Source of the DNA: Mesoplasma tabanidae
GTDB lineage: Bacteria > Bacillota_I > Bacilli_A > Mycoplasmatales > Mycoplasmataceae
Direction of reading: 5' to 3'
Assembly: GCF_002804025.1 (NCBI RefSeq)
Contig: NZ_CP024969.1
Coordinates: forward strand, 62,001-126,000
Length of the DNA stretch: 64,000 nt
Shown here: positions 53,201 through 64,000 of the stretch, one piece after another
Numbering within the stretch: position 1 is the stretch's first letter
Layout of the letters: every line of letters begins with the position of its first letter
The notes under the pieces: model-generated
What the model was told of the DNA's origin: nothing
The model's database searches: none
Seen by the model: the letters and a program-made list of their open reading frames with translations, nothing else
Program-made: the position numbers and the translations under genes

Positions 53201-54769
53201 ATGGCTACAAATAAAGATAAAATTATTTCTCTTCAAGATGTTGTTGTTAAATTCAACGTTCGTGGGAAAATGTTAACAGCTATTAGAAATGTTTCTTTTG
53301 ATATTTATGATGGAGAAACAGTTGCTATAGTTGGTGAATCTGGATCAGGTAAATCTGTTTTAACTAAAACATTAACTAATATGTTAGAAAGTAATGGTTA
53401 TATTTCAAATGGAACAATTATGTACTTTCCAACTGAGGAATCAAAAAATGATTCTGAAACAGCTATTAAAGAAGATGTAAACTTAGTTAACTACCATAAA
53501 GGTTCATTAACTTCAGACACAAGAAGAAAAATTAAAAAAAGTAATTACAAAACAATTAATAATGCAAAAATTCGTTTAGCAGCACTTAATGCTCGTTTAG
53601 GGGTTAAAGGTGTAGACACAGATGATATATTAGCAAAGATAAAAGAAGAAAGTGAAATTATTCATGATGCTTATTATGAACTTTCAACATTCTCAAGACT
53701 AAGAAAAAGAACAGTTTTACGTTTAACTCCAACTATGAAAGAGATATCAAGCAAGAAAAGAAACCTTTCTTTAATGAAAGGAAGACAAATTCTTGCTGGT
53801 TTAAGAATTCTTGCAGAACAAGAATTCTTAACAGAATTCGAATTAAACTTAAAAAACGTTTTAGAAAAATTGAAAAAAGCTGAAATTGTTGAGGAGCATG
53901 AAGTTAATACTTTATTAGCTGCATGAAAATTTCAAACAACTCCAACTTGATTAAATAAAAGAGAAGCTACTAAAAAATTAAAACAAGTTAGAGGTGGAAC
54001 AATTGCTACAATTTTCCAAGATCCTATGACTTCTTTGAACCCATTACTAAGTGTTGGTTTTCAAATTTCAGAAGCAATCAGATTACATAACAAAGTTTCA
54101 AGACATGCTGCAAAACAACAAGCTATTGAATTAATGAATAAAGTAGGTATTCCAAATGCTGAAAAACGTTATCATGATATTCCAGGTAAATATTCTGGTG
54201 GTATGAGACAACGTATCGTTATAGCTATTGCATTAGCATGTAAACCAAAAGTTTTAATTTGTGACGAACCAACAACAGCACTTGATGTTACTATTCAAGC
54301 TCAAATTCTAGAGTTAATTAAAGAACTTAAAAAAGAATTTAATTTAACTGTAATTTTCATTACTCATGATTTAGGAGTAGTTGCGAATGTTGCTGATCGT
54401 GTTGCAGTATTATATGCTGGACAAATTATTGAATATGGAACAGTCAAAGATATTTTCTTTGATGCAAGACATCCGTATACTTGAGCGTTATTATCTTCAT
54501 TACCTCAATTAGGTACAAAAGGTGAAGAATTATTTGCTATTACAGGTACACCTCCAAGTTTATTTAACAAAATCAAAGGTGATGCATTTGCACCAAGAAA
54601 TAAATTTGCTTTAGCAATTGATTTTGAATATAACCCACCAATGTTTGAAATTAGTAAAACTCATGGTGCTAGAACTTGGTTATTAGACCCTAGAGCACCA
54701 AAAATTGAAAAACCTAAAATGTTAAATAACTTAAAAGAAGCTGTAAGCGAAGCAAAGGTAGGTGAATAG
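53201..54769 (+). CDS. oppD: Oligopeptide ABC transporter ATPase OppD with large insertion
   Basis: 522 residues. Walker A GESGSGKS (45-52), Q-loop [11 protein letters not shown] (about 271), signature YSGGMRQR (about 331), Walker [12 protein letters not shown]-loop ITHDLG, and the Opp C-terminal region ([19 protein letters not shown]). Between Walker A and the Q-loop there are about 220 residues instead of the usual 45-50; the extra 170 are Lys/Arg/Glu-rich and helical. Catalytic motifs are intact. TGA-Trp codons at 53924 and 54482. Confidence 0.93.
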
Positions 54770-54770
54770 T

Positions 54771-56624
54771 ATGGCTAAAGATTCAATCATAAAAGTACGT
54801 GACCTTTTAATCGAATACGGACACGGAAAAAATAAGGTTTCTGCTGTTAAAGAAGTTTCTTTTGATATTCATAAAGGAGAAACTTTTGGATTAGTAGGTG
54901 AATCTGGATCAGGTAAATCTACTATTGGTAAAGCCTTAATGGGAATTGAACCAATTAATGATGGAACTGTTTACTTTCAAGATACATTAGCTTTTGGTAA
55001 AACTCCTAATTTAATTAAGATGAATGAAAAAATGGAACACCATATTAAAGTAATGAAACTTAATCAAACTGCTATTACTAAAGCTTTAGAAATCTATTCA
55101 GAAGACTACAAACGTGTTTACTTCAAATATATTGAAGGAAAATACTATGATTTAAAATCAAAAGAAACTGTTGAGTATTCTGATAATAAGATTAGAAAAA
55201 TTGAAGAAGGTTTGGATTTAAAAGACCATAAATTGGTTTCAAAATCAAAAGATCCAAAATTAAAATTAGTTGAGGATGCAGTTAAAGAAATTATTAAGAG
55301 AATTTTAAAGTTATACAAACTTCAAGATAAATCTTTAGCATTTTTAAAAATGTTAAAAGAAGATGGAATAATTAATCCAGAGTTATTAAAAAAAGTTAAT
55401 GAATTGCACTCAAGAACAAATAAATTAACTATTAAAATTAGAAAATCTGAATCTAAGATGTATTTAACAATTCAAGAAATTGAAAAAGTTAGAAATGATG
55501 TTAGAAATGGTAAATATAAATCAGTAAAAAGATTCTTCTTTGAATTAGGTAAATTATTAGAAGTTTTAATAGCAGAACATAAGTTAGTTTCACCAATGAT
55601 TTCTGATTTAAAACAAGCTCAAAAATTAAGTTCTGCTATTGTTTCAAATGGTAGTGATAAAAAAGAATGATTAAAATGAATTGATGAAAAAATTGCAACT
55701 GTAGATGATGAATCAAAAATTGCTGAGTTGGAATTAATTAAAGAATTAATGTCTTTTGAAAACATTCAAAAAACTTTAGAAAAATCACCAAAATATACAT
55801 TGCCAACAGCTTCAGAAAGACATGAATTAAAAAAACAAATGCAAATGATTTTTCAAGACCCAGCTTCTTCATTAAATGATAGAATGCCTGTTGAAGAAAT
55901 TATCGCAGAAGGTTTAGATAACTTTCCTGAACTATATAAAAATGAACAAACAGCTCAAACTTATATTGACTGATTTAATTTTAATAATCCTGATAAAGCA
56001 GGAAAAATAACATTAAATAACATTAGATATTCAAAAGTGAAGCAATTTTTAATATTGCAATTATTAACTACTGTTGGTATGTTACCTGAACATTTATCAC
56101 GTTACCCACATGAATTCTCAGGTGGTCAACGTCAACGTATTGGTATTGCTAGAGCACTTGTTATGAAACCATCATTTGTTGTTTGTGATGAACCTATTTC
56201 AGCACTTGATGTTTCGATTAGAGCACAAGTTATTAACTTATTAGCTAAGTTCCAATTTGAATTTGATTTAACATATATTTTCATTGCTCACGACTTAAGT
56301 GTTGTTAGATTTATTGCAAATAGAATTGCAGTTATTTATCGAGGAGATATTGTTGAATTAGCTGATGCTGATGAATTATTTAATAACCCATTACATCCTT
56401 ATACTAAATCATTATTATCTGCTGTACCTTTACCAGATCCTGATTTAGAGAAAAAGAAAAAAAGCATTAAGTACAAACCCGAAGAACAACATTTTGATTA
56501 CATTACAGATTCACCAAAATGAAGAGAAGTTCAAAAAGGTCACTTTATTTTAGCAAATGAAAGAGAAGTTGCTGAAATCAAATCTGATAAAAGAAAATCT
56601 AAAAAAATCGAGAAAGGAGCATAA
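54771..56624 (+). CDS. oppF: Oligopeptide ABC transporter ATPase OppF with large insertion
   Basis: 617 residues. Walker A GESGSGKS (43-50), Q-loop [11 protein letters not shown] (about 359), signature FSGGQRQR (about 449), Walker [12 protein letters not shown]-loop IAHDLSVV, then the Opp C-terminal [12 protein letters not shown]. The Walker A to Q-loop stretch is about 310 residues, some 260 more than normal, mostly charged helices with heptad-like patterns. Start ATG 54771 lies one base after the oppD stop; the GTG at 54762 was not used. Five or more TGA-Trp codons. Confidence 0.93.
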
Positions 56625-56626
56625 TT

Positions 56627-59623
56627 ATGAAAAAATTACTTAGTATAATAGCTGCTGCTACTTTAGTTACAACAGCAGGATCAACTTTAGTTTCATGTGG
56701 TATGTCTGCAAAGAAATTAATGGCAAGAAAAGTAAATACAAAGGAATATAAGGGTTTCATGAGTGCTGCTCTTAATACTTGATCACCTGGATCAACTATG
56801 CAAAATTCAGATGCCATTATATTGGAAAACTTATATGATGGATTACTAACTCCAAATGCTCATGGTGAGATTGAAGGTCAAATGGCTGATTGATGAGGAC
56901 ATAATAAAGAGGGAAACGAGTACTACTTTCACTTAAGAGATGAAGAAAAAACATCTGATGATGGAAGAAAAACTGGGATTCCAAAATGAACAGCTGTAAA
57001 AAATGGCGGAATACAATATACAAAAGATGTTTCAACAATGGATTTTTATAATGCATTTAGATTTACATTTAATCCTAATGCTTCAGCTGATGGAGCAGCT
57101 CCAACAAATGGATTATTTAAAAATGGAACTGCTTTAGAAGGAATTCTATCAACAATATCAGAATATGATGCTACTGTTCTTGAAGGAAAAAACTTTGGTA
57201 GAACAACAGCTCAGGGTGGTGAACAAAACATTGGTTCTGAATATATTTCAACAAGAAATTTTGACATTATTGTTATGTTAGTTAACCTTTGAACAGCAAC
57301 TGAAAAAGGTCAAGACAGAATTAATAAGTTAGCTGCTGCTAAAATTAATCCAATTTTGGATGAAAACCAAAAACCTAATGGTAAATACGACCCAACACCT
57401 GAATTTGATGAATTAATTGCTGAAATTAAACAATATCAAGGTGAAACTAAATTCCAAGAATTAATTTCTAAAAGTTCTCAAGAAGGTGGAATGATGGCTA
57501 TTTCTCTTTCAAAAGAAGGATTGGGAACAGCTAGTTCATCAAAAGGAACTACTGGAACAAGAACTGAACAAATATACAATATTAGATATACTTTAGAAAA
57601 CGCATCAACTTCATTCTTTACATCAGCTGCTGGATATGGGTCATTAAAACCAATTCCTGACTATGCAGTTAGTTATAAAGATTCTCAAAACAGATCATGA
57701 TACAATTTTTCAAAAAGATATCAACCAAGTCTTAATGAAATGTGATTTTCAGGTGCTTATTATGTTAAATCATATAAAGCATCTTCAAATACAGTGTTAT
57801 TAAAAAATCCAAACTACTATCAAGCAGATAGAACATATATTGAAAAATTAATTTTTACTCTAACTAGAAGTCAATCAGTTGATTCAAATAGACTTTGATT
57901 CGAAGGTGGAGATGCTTCAGAAGTAGCAATTTCTCCAAATGACGCTAGTGGATGAAAGAAATATGTTGGTGATGATTATAACTCTGAAGAACAAAAATTT
58001 GCATTTGAGGGAACGCATGCAACATCAACAGTTCCAAGCCAATATACATTTACAACTTTTTACAATTATGGTAGATTATCAAAAGATGGTAAAGATATTT
58101 CTAAATCTTCATTAGCTTTAGCTCAAAAATCAGTTAGATTGTATTTAAACTACTTTATGCAAAGAACTCAGTATCCTGCTTATGTAGCTGGAAAACTAGA
58201 TAATGATAAAAATACAAAAGAATCATTAGCTTGAGATGGTGGAGAAGGCAAAAATGTTAAAACTAGATCATCAACATTATTAAGAAATACTTTTACAATT
58301 CCAAAATTGGCAACTAATCAATCAAAAGATTCTACTGACACTGTTGAAAATGGAAAAGTTAACGGTATTCCTGTTGAAGATTATACAATCCAAAATATTG
58401 GAACTGACTATAATGAAATGTATGGTGTTAAAAATCCGCAGTTAGAAACGCCTGTTTCTTCAGTTGAAGGAGAAAAACCATCAACAAATGCATCAAGACT
58501 TAAAACATTAGAAGAAAATATAAAAGTTGCGCATGATGAAAAATTACTAGAAAATTTCTATAACGAACAATTTGGATCACTAATTGATGGAAACGATGCT
58601 TTCTATCAAAATGATTTAATGGCTTTAGGAATGTTTTTGGACTCTGAAGGTAATGTAATTGAATCACTAAAAGATGATTTAAATAAATTTGCTGATTTAG
58701 CTTATACAGCAGTTGTTGATAGAAGCAAAAATAGCAAAGAAATTGACCAAAATAATGAAAAAGCAAAAGCCAAAATATTAGGTGATGTTGTTAGAAAAGA
58801 TCTTGTGTCAAAAAAAATTATAAAAGATGATAATGAATCAATTTCTGTTGAATGGCTTTTAAATGGTGGGTTAAGATTAACTTTAAATCCGAGAGTTGAA
58901 TATTTAGTTGATCAATTCAATTCAACTGTTGGTAATTCAAGTCCAATAGTCTTAAAAACTAAAACTTCTAATGATGTTTCTGACTATTTAAATTTATCAA
59001 AAATTGGTGAGTACGACATTTATGTTAGTGGTTGAGGACCAGACTACACTGACCCGTATAACTTTTTACATACTTTAATTTGAGGTGGAGAATACGGTGT
59101 TTATACTAAAATTGATAATGTTCTTGAAATTGACTCTAGCGCAAAAGGTGAAGCATTAAAAAAAGAAAATACTAACGAACCTAAACTAAAAATAAAAGAC
59201 TCATTTAAACAGTACGAAGCTGCTTATGCTGACATGAACCAATCAATTACTAAATATACAGGTATAGTTGAAACAGCAAAAGGGCAAGGAGATTTCACAG
59301 AAAGACTAAAAACTTTATCAAAGGCTGAAACTTATGCACTTTATGATGTTGCTTTAACAACACCACTATATAATAAAACGCCAATGAAGACTATTCAGTT
59401 ATCATATTTAGATCCATTTACTAGATCTTCATATATTGCTGGTAGTTCAAACTTAAGATTATTTGGTGTAAAAATGATTGAATCACTTTGAGATAAAGAA
59501 GCTTTCTTAGCAGCTCAAGCTCAATTTGAAAAAGGATCAATAAATGATGTTGAGGAATACAAAAAACTTTACGTTTATGACCCTAAATCTGACGGAGAAG
59601 TTACAGTAACACCTAGACAATAA
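56627..59623 (+). CDS. oppA: Oligopeptide-binding lipoprotein OppA
   Basis: 998 residues. Lipoprotein signal with lipobox LVSC and acceptor Cys24. The SBP_bac_5 fold is suggested by SDAIILENLYDGLLTPN near the mature N-terminus, YYFHLRD, TKDVSTMDFYNAFRFTFNP, PNYYQ and the late GWGPDYTDPYNFLHTL; binding proteins of this type usually have 500-600 residues, so this is a mollicute-size version. As the only substrate-binding gene in the operon it should feed peptides to OppBC. A clear ATP-binding P-loop as reported for M. hominis OppA was not seen. Start is 2 bases after the oppF stop with AAAGGAG inside oppF. Confidence 0.92.
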
Positions 59624-59629
59624 TAAATT

Positions 59630-59654
59630 AAGAATGCAAAAGCATTCTTTTTTG
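59630..59654 (+). terminator. Terminator of the opp operon
   Basis: AAGAATGC - aaaa - GCATTCTT followed by TTTTG, seven bases after the oppA stop. Confidence 0.88.
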
Positions 59655-59694
59655 TTTTTATATTTTGGGTGTAAAATATAAAAAAGGAGAAGCT

Positions 59695-60627
59695 ATGAAA
59701 GAAAAACAAATTAAATCTTTGGATAATAAAAAACTAAATGTTTATATTTGAGATGAAGTTAAAAATCCGAAAGCAATTATTCAACTTGTACATGGAAGTT
59801 GCGAACATACCTTGCGTTATGAAGAATTTGCAAAAAAGATGAATGATAATGGAATTATTGTAGTTGGTAATGATCATAGAGGTCATGGAAAAACTGCAAA
59901 ATTAAATAATCAGCCATTGGGTTATTTTTCAAAAACAAATGGTTGAAATAAAATTGTGTCAGATTTAAAGCAAGTTAATAATTTCATTAAGCAAGAATAC
60001 TTGGAATTACCAATAATAATGCTAGGTCATTCAATGGGCAGTTTTATGGTTAGAACATATATGATTGATTATCCAAATAGCGTAAAAGGATTTATAATCA
60101 GTGGAACTGCATGACATAATAAGATAGTTTTACTTATTTCAATATGTATAGCTTCAATTAGAAGTAAGTTTATAAAAAATGAAAAACCAGATGAATTAAT
60201 TTGAAAATTGAGTTATAAACCACTTAATAAAAAATTTAACTCTAAAAGTTCTAGTGGAGTTGAGTGGTTATCAAACGATTCAATAAGCAAAGATCAATTT
60301 CTTTCTGATCCATTAACAGGTCAAGTTTTTACATCATTAGCTTTTAAAGACATGTTTTCAGGGCTACTTTATAATCAAAAAAAATTAAATATTAAAAAAA
60401 TTAAAACAAACATTCCTATCTTTTTAATTTCAGGAGAAGATGATCCAGTAGGAAACTATGGAAAAATGGTTTTAAAAACATATAAAGAATTTAAAAAAAG
60501 TAATTTAGAAGTTGAAGTAAAACTTTATAAAAAACAAAGACACGAAATTATATTTGATGAAAAACGAAATGAAGTTGAAAATGATATTCTTGAGTTCATA
60601 GATGAAACACTAAAAAACATTTTGTAA
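59695..60627 (+). CDS. Alpha/beta hydrolase (monoacylglycerol lipase-like)
   Basis: 310 residues. Serine hydrolase fold: oxyanion strand IIQLVHGSCEH, nucleophile elbow LGHSMGSFM (about 110-118), acid in ISGEDDPVGNYG and catalytic His in KQRHEIIFDE. The similarity of layout to bacterial monoacylglycerol lipase/lysophospholipase (Hydrolase_4) suggests a lipid ester substrate; this is family-level only. AAAGGAGAAGCT precedes the ATG. Monocistronic by position. Five TGA-Trp codons. Confidence 0.85.
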
Positions 60628-60684
60628 GTATAAAAAAATATAGATATTTTGTTAGGTTTACTAAAATTTAAAATAACACTAATT

Positions 60685-60717
60685 ATTGCAAAATTGGTAT
60701 AATTATAATATTGCAAA
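60685..60717 (+). promoter_or_regulatory. ftsK promoter with ATTGCAAA direct repeats around the -10 box
   Basis: An extended -10 TGGTATAAT (60695-60703) lies between two copies of ATTGCAAA (60685-60692, 60710-60717), 25 bp apart. TTGCAA is a palindrome in itself. The layout suits a repressor binding twice across the promoter. Confidence 0.45.
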
Positions 60718-60727
60718 GGGTGATAAC

Positions 60728-63610
60728 ATGGAAAAAAATAAAGAAGAAAAGTTTTTAGCTAATTATGAATGAAATGAAGAAAAAACAGCTGCTTTTGTAA
60801 CAACAAAACAAAAAAGAAGAAATGACTCTATATCATGAATGGTAACAGGTTTAGTTATATTGTTTATTACAGTTTTTTCATTGGGAAGAATTACTGTAAT
60901 AGGTCAATTTTTTGATGATATTTTCTTTAATTTCTTATTTGGTTGATTTAAATACTTTATTTACATTATTTTATTTATTGTAGATTTGTGTATTTTTTCA
61001 GGTATTAGATTTAAGTTTAAAAAAAGATTTTTATTTATGTCTATGTCATCATTTATATTATTGTGTTGACTAATTTCATTAATATTATTTACCCAAATTA
61101 TCGCTTCAAAAAATGAAAGTTTAAATAAACTTTGGCAAGCTGACTTTTTTGCACAAATGTTTAGCGTTTATGCAAAAGAATGATTGAATCACTCTATATT
61201 TTCTGGACAATATTATAAAGAAGTGATTGACTACTTCTTAAAAACTGGTGCTGATGGATATTTTAACTTATATAGTGGTGGTGGAATTACTGGAACTTTA
61301 ATGGTTGGTATTACTTCATACTTATCAATTGTTGGTTCATATTTATTATTAGCATTGCTAATGTTTATAAATGGTATGTGAATATTTACAGGTGATCCAA
61401 TTTTCTTATTTAAACCAAAAGCAAAACGTAAAGGAAAAGCTTTAAGAATTTTAACTTTAAAATCAAAAAGAAATCCAAATATTAAAAAACAGCGAGAAGT
61501 TAAAAATGAAGTTTCAACAGAACAGAAAATTGAAAAAAATGGTTGAGACTCAATTAATGTTTTTGGGAATATGGAGTTTGATGAAGAACAAGAAATTAAA
61601 ACTAGTGATTTAACAATTCAAATGCCATCTTATGTAAAAAAAGAAGATAAAGAATTATTGGACAAAATTCAGCAAGAGCGACAATTAGAATGTTCATTAC
61701 CAGAAGAGGTTTTAGATGGAAGTTACATTGAAAAAAATATGCCAAGTGAAAGCAAATTGAATGCAGCTATTGAAGAAATTGCAATGGATCCACATAGACC
61801 CCGTTTTGTTTCAAGAAGAGTTTTAGAAAACAATCAAGTTGACAGTATTGTTAAAAACCCTGGATTAAGACCTATTACTCAAAATAGTGATAATTTTTTT
61901 AAAGCAGAAGATATAAAAGTAAAAGATGAAACTTTAATTATTGAAGAAATCAATGAAGTAACTATTGATGGAGATGATACTTTCTTTGATGCTATATACG
62001 AGGAAAAAGAAACTGAACAAAAAAGTGAAACTTTGGAAGCACTTAATGCTCTAAACAAATATGAAGAAAAATATAATTTAGCAGAAAAAGAAGTTGTAAA
62101 TATTAAAGAAGTTATTGTTGAAAAAAATGTTGAAATTTTTGCAAATTCAATTATGCAAGAGCAAATCATTTCAACACCCATTGTTGAAGAACCAATACCT
62201 GAAGAACCAAAAATTGTAATTAATAAAAATTACAAACTACCTCCAGTTGATGTTTTAGCTGTTATGGAAAAAGACTATAACAAAGAAAGAGCAAATAAAG
62301 AAAATGCCGCTCTTAAAGCTTTAGCAATCAATGAAACTTTTAAACAATTTGGTGTTAAAGCAAAAGTTATTAATTCAATTATTGGACCAAGTGTTATGAA
62401 GTTTGAAATTCAAGCAGAGCCAGGTGTGAAAGTTAATAGCATAACAAATCTGGAAAATGATTTGAAATTAGCATTGGCAACTCAAAACATGCGATTAGAA
62501 GCTCCAATACCTGGTAAAAATTTAATAGGTATTGAATTAGCAAATGCAAGTTCAGAAATGGTTTCAATGAGAGAAATTATTGAATCAATACCAAAAGAAC
62601 AAGAAGTTGAAAAATTGCTCTTTGTTTTGGGTAAAAATGTTTTAGGAGAACCTTTAACGGCTCAATTAAATAAAATGCCTCACTTACTTGTTGCTGGTTC
62701 AACAGGGAGTGGTAAGTCAGTTATGATTAATGCATTAATTTGTTCAATTCTGTTAAGAGCAAAACCAAATGAAGTTAAATTCTTAATGATTGACCCTAAA
62801 AAAGTTGAACTTTCAGTTTATTCAAGAGTTCCACACATGTTAGCACCAGTTATTTCAGATATGAAACAAGCAGCTAATGCATTAAAAATGGTTGTTGCTG
62901 AAATGGAAAGACGTTATGAACTATTTATGAGCTTAGGCGTTAGAAATATTGATGGATATAATAGAAAAGTGACGGGTTCTAAAAAAATGCCATTCCAAGT
63001 TATTATCATTGATGAACTTGCTGACTTAATGATGACTGGTGACAGAAAACAAGTTGAAGAATCAATTATGAGAATTACTCAAATGGCTCGTGCTGCTGGT
63101 ATTCATTTAATTGTAGCCACTCAAAGACCATCAACAGATGTTATTACGGGTACAATTAAAACTAACATTCCAACAAGAATTGCTTTTGCTGTAACAACAG
63201 GAATTGATTCAAGAACTATTTTAGACTCAACAGGTGCTGAAAACCTATTGGGTAGAGGAGACATGCTATTTATGCCACCAGGCGGTGGAGATTTAATGAG
63301 AGCTCAAGGCGCTTATTTAAGTGACGAAGAAATAGAAGAAATAGTAGAATTTACAATTGCTCAACAACAAGCAATGTACTCTGATCAATTTGATCAAGAT
63401 AATTTAAATACAATTGGTTCAACCGATGAGTTATATTCACAAGTTAAGCAATTTGTTATCGAAAAACAAGACGCATCTTCATCTTCAATTAAGGGTAAAT
63501 TTAGAATAGCTGATGCAAGAGCAACAAACATTTTAAATCAATTAGAAGATGAAGGGATTGTAGGCCCAAAAAATGGTTCAAGACCAAGAGATGTATTAGT
63601 TAAGAAGTAA
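60728..63610 (+). CDS. ftsK: DNA translocase FtsK/SpoIIIE
   Basis: 960 residues. N-terminal membrane helices (about 45-65, 75-95, 100-125, 190-215), an acidic linker (about 280-500, many Glu/Val repeats), then the motor: NAALKALAINETFKQFGVKA, Walker A VAGSTGSGKS (about 656-665), Walker B VIIIDELADLMM, and the C-terminal gamma winged helix (SSSIKGKFRIADARATNIL). It pumps DNA across the division site. TGA-Trp codons occur in the N-terminal part. Ends in a terminator. Confidence 0.94.
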
Positions 63611-63637
63611 AACCCTTTATTTTAGGGTTTTATTTTT
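63609..63637 (+). terminator. Terminator of ftsK
   Basis: AAAACCCT - ttatttt - AGGGTTTT followed by ATTTTT. The ftsK TAA (63608-63610) overlaps the 5' arm. Confidence 0.83.
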
Positions 63638-63662
63638 CTAAAATAATAGAAAGGATAAGCAA

Positions 63663-64000
63663 ATGGAATTAAAAAATAAAGTTAATAATTTACCAAATAA
63701 ACCAGGATGCTATTTATACTTAAATAAAGATAAACATGTTATTTATGTTGGTAAAGCAAAAAATTTAAAAAAAAGAGTTTCTTCTTACTTTGATAGAGTT
63801 CAAAATTTAAAAACAACCAGATTAGTTAGAGAAATTGTGGATCTTGAATATTTTGTAGTTTCAAATGAAAAAGAATCACTTTTATTAGAAGAAAATTTAA
63901 TTAAAAAATATAGACCAAAGTACAATGTTTTATTAAATGATGACAAAGCTTATCCGTACATTATTATTACTAACGAAAAAAATCCAACATATAAGTATGT
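63663..64000 (+). CDS. uvrC: Excinuclease ABC subunit C, 3' end outside window
   Basis: 113 codons visible. The N-terminal GIY-YIG nuclease is clear: [34 protein letters not shown] (quoted parts [19 protein letters not shown] and [13 protein letters not shown]), and [19 protein letters not shown] follows with the catalytic Glu region. This domain makes the 3' incision after UvrB loading. AGAAAGGATAAG precedes the ATG. Its partners uvrB-uvrA lie at 7990-12842. Confidence 0.93.
   Translation, partial: MELKNKVNNLPNKPGCYLYLNKDKHVIYVGKAKNLKKRVSSYFDRVQNLKTTRLVREIVDLEYFVVSNEKESLLLEENLIKKYRPKYNVLLNDDKAYPYIIITNEKNPTYKY

Noticed and set aside
56627-59623. Walker-type ATPase motif in OppA as reported for M. 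hominis
   Set aside because: Gly-rich stretches such as GGEGKN do not fit GxxxxGK[ST].
1-64000. tRNA, rRNA or CRISPR loci
   Set aside because: No cloverleaf-like GGTTCGAAT-type block, rRNA segment or regularly spaced repeats were noticed on reading; a tRNAscan-type search would be decisive.

Overview
The window comes from a wall-less, very AT-rich member of the Mollicutes. The best fit is the Mesoplasma/Entomoplasma/Spiroplasma side; the genus is an inference from gene content and order. The decisive evidence is the genetic code: nearly every conserved gene (secA, uvrA, uvrB, purA, purB, prs, dnaB, cysS, nusG, oppB-oppF) reads through in-frame TGA where the family has tryptophan. Most genes below were therefore assembled by joining stretches separated by TGA (code 4). 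No rRNA, tRNA, CRISPR array or replication origin was seen.

Layout. 1-5.0 kb: a partial azoreductase, an intact IS30-family element sitting in a terminator, then minus-strand genes for an ABC-F ATPase, a free-standing 5'-3' exonuclease and a YigZ protein. 5.1-14.6 kb: secA, then a compact run uvrB-uvrA-folC-folT (excision repair plus folate glutamylation/uptake). 14.7-21.2 kb: hprK, two Lgt paralogues flanking trxB, whiA, a small XRE regulator and secG. 21.2-29.8 kb: a 1206-residue FtsX-type permease, three tandem M17 leucyl aminopeptidases and an unrecognised 224-residue protein. 29.8-34.4 kb: purine/nucleotide block purA-purB-prs plus pth, with a leader ORF and terminator before purA and a 131-bp tandem duplication across the purA-purB junction. 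34.4-37.5 kb: a methyltransferase, a PAP2-type membrane phosphatase with a structured leader, and a small membrane protein. 37.6-41.2 kb: rpsF-ssb-rpsR and rplI-dnaB. 41.2-48.9 kb: a lipoprotein, an ECF S component, cysS-rlmB, rpmG-secE-nusG and an RNase J homologue without metal-binding histidines. 48.9-50.3 kb: a decayed IS3-family element, again inside a terminator. 50.3-59.6 kb: a small membrane protein and a complete oligopeptide ABC transporter operon oppBCDFA. 59.7-64 kb: an alpha/beta hydrolase, ftsK and the start of uvrC.

How it fits together. This is a host-dependent heterotroph's core: imported peptides (OppABCDF) are trimmed by cytosolic aminopeptidases (three PepA copies); folate is taken up and polyglutamylated; adenine nucleotides are made from IMP (PurA, PurB) and PRPP (Prs); proteins are exported by SecA/E/G and lipidated by Lgt; DNA damage is handled by UvrA/B/C. 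The accessory material is small: two IS elements, both in rho-independent terminators, where they harm no gene.

The points most worth a second look are the terminator-targeting insertions, the purA-purB duplication that makes an in-frame chimeric peptide, the loss of catalytic residues in the RNase J homologue and in the first Lgt, the replaced hairpin tyrosines of UvrB, the very large insertions in OppD and OppF, and the structured leaders before the PAP2 gene and purA. I did not find a clear-cut new multi-gene system.
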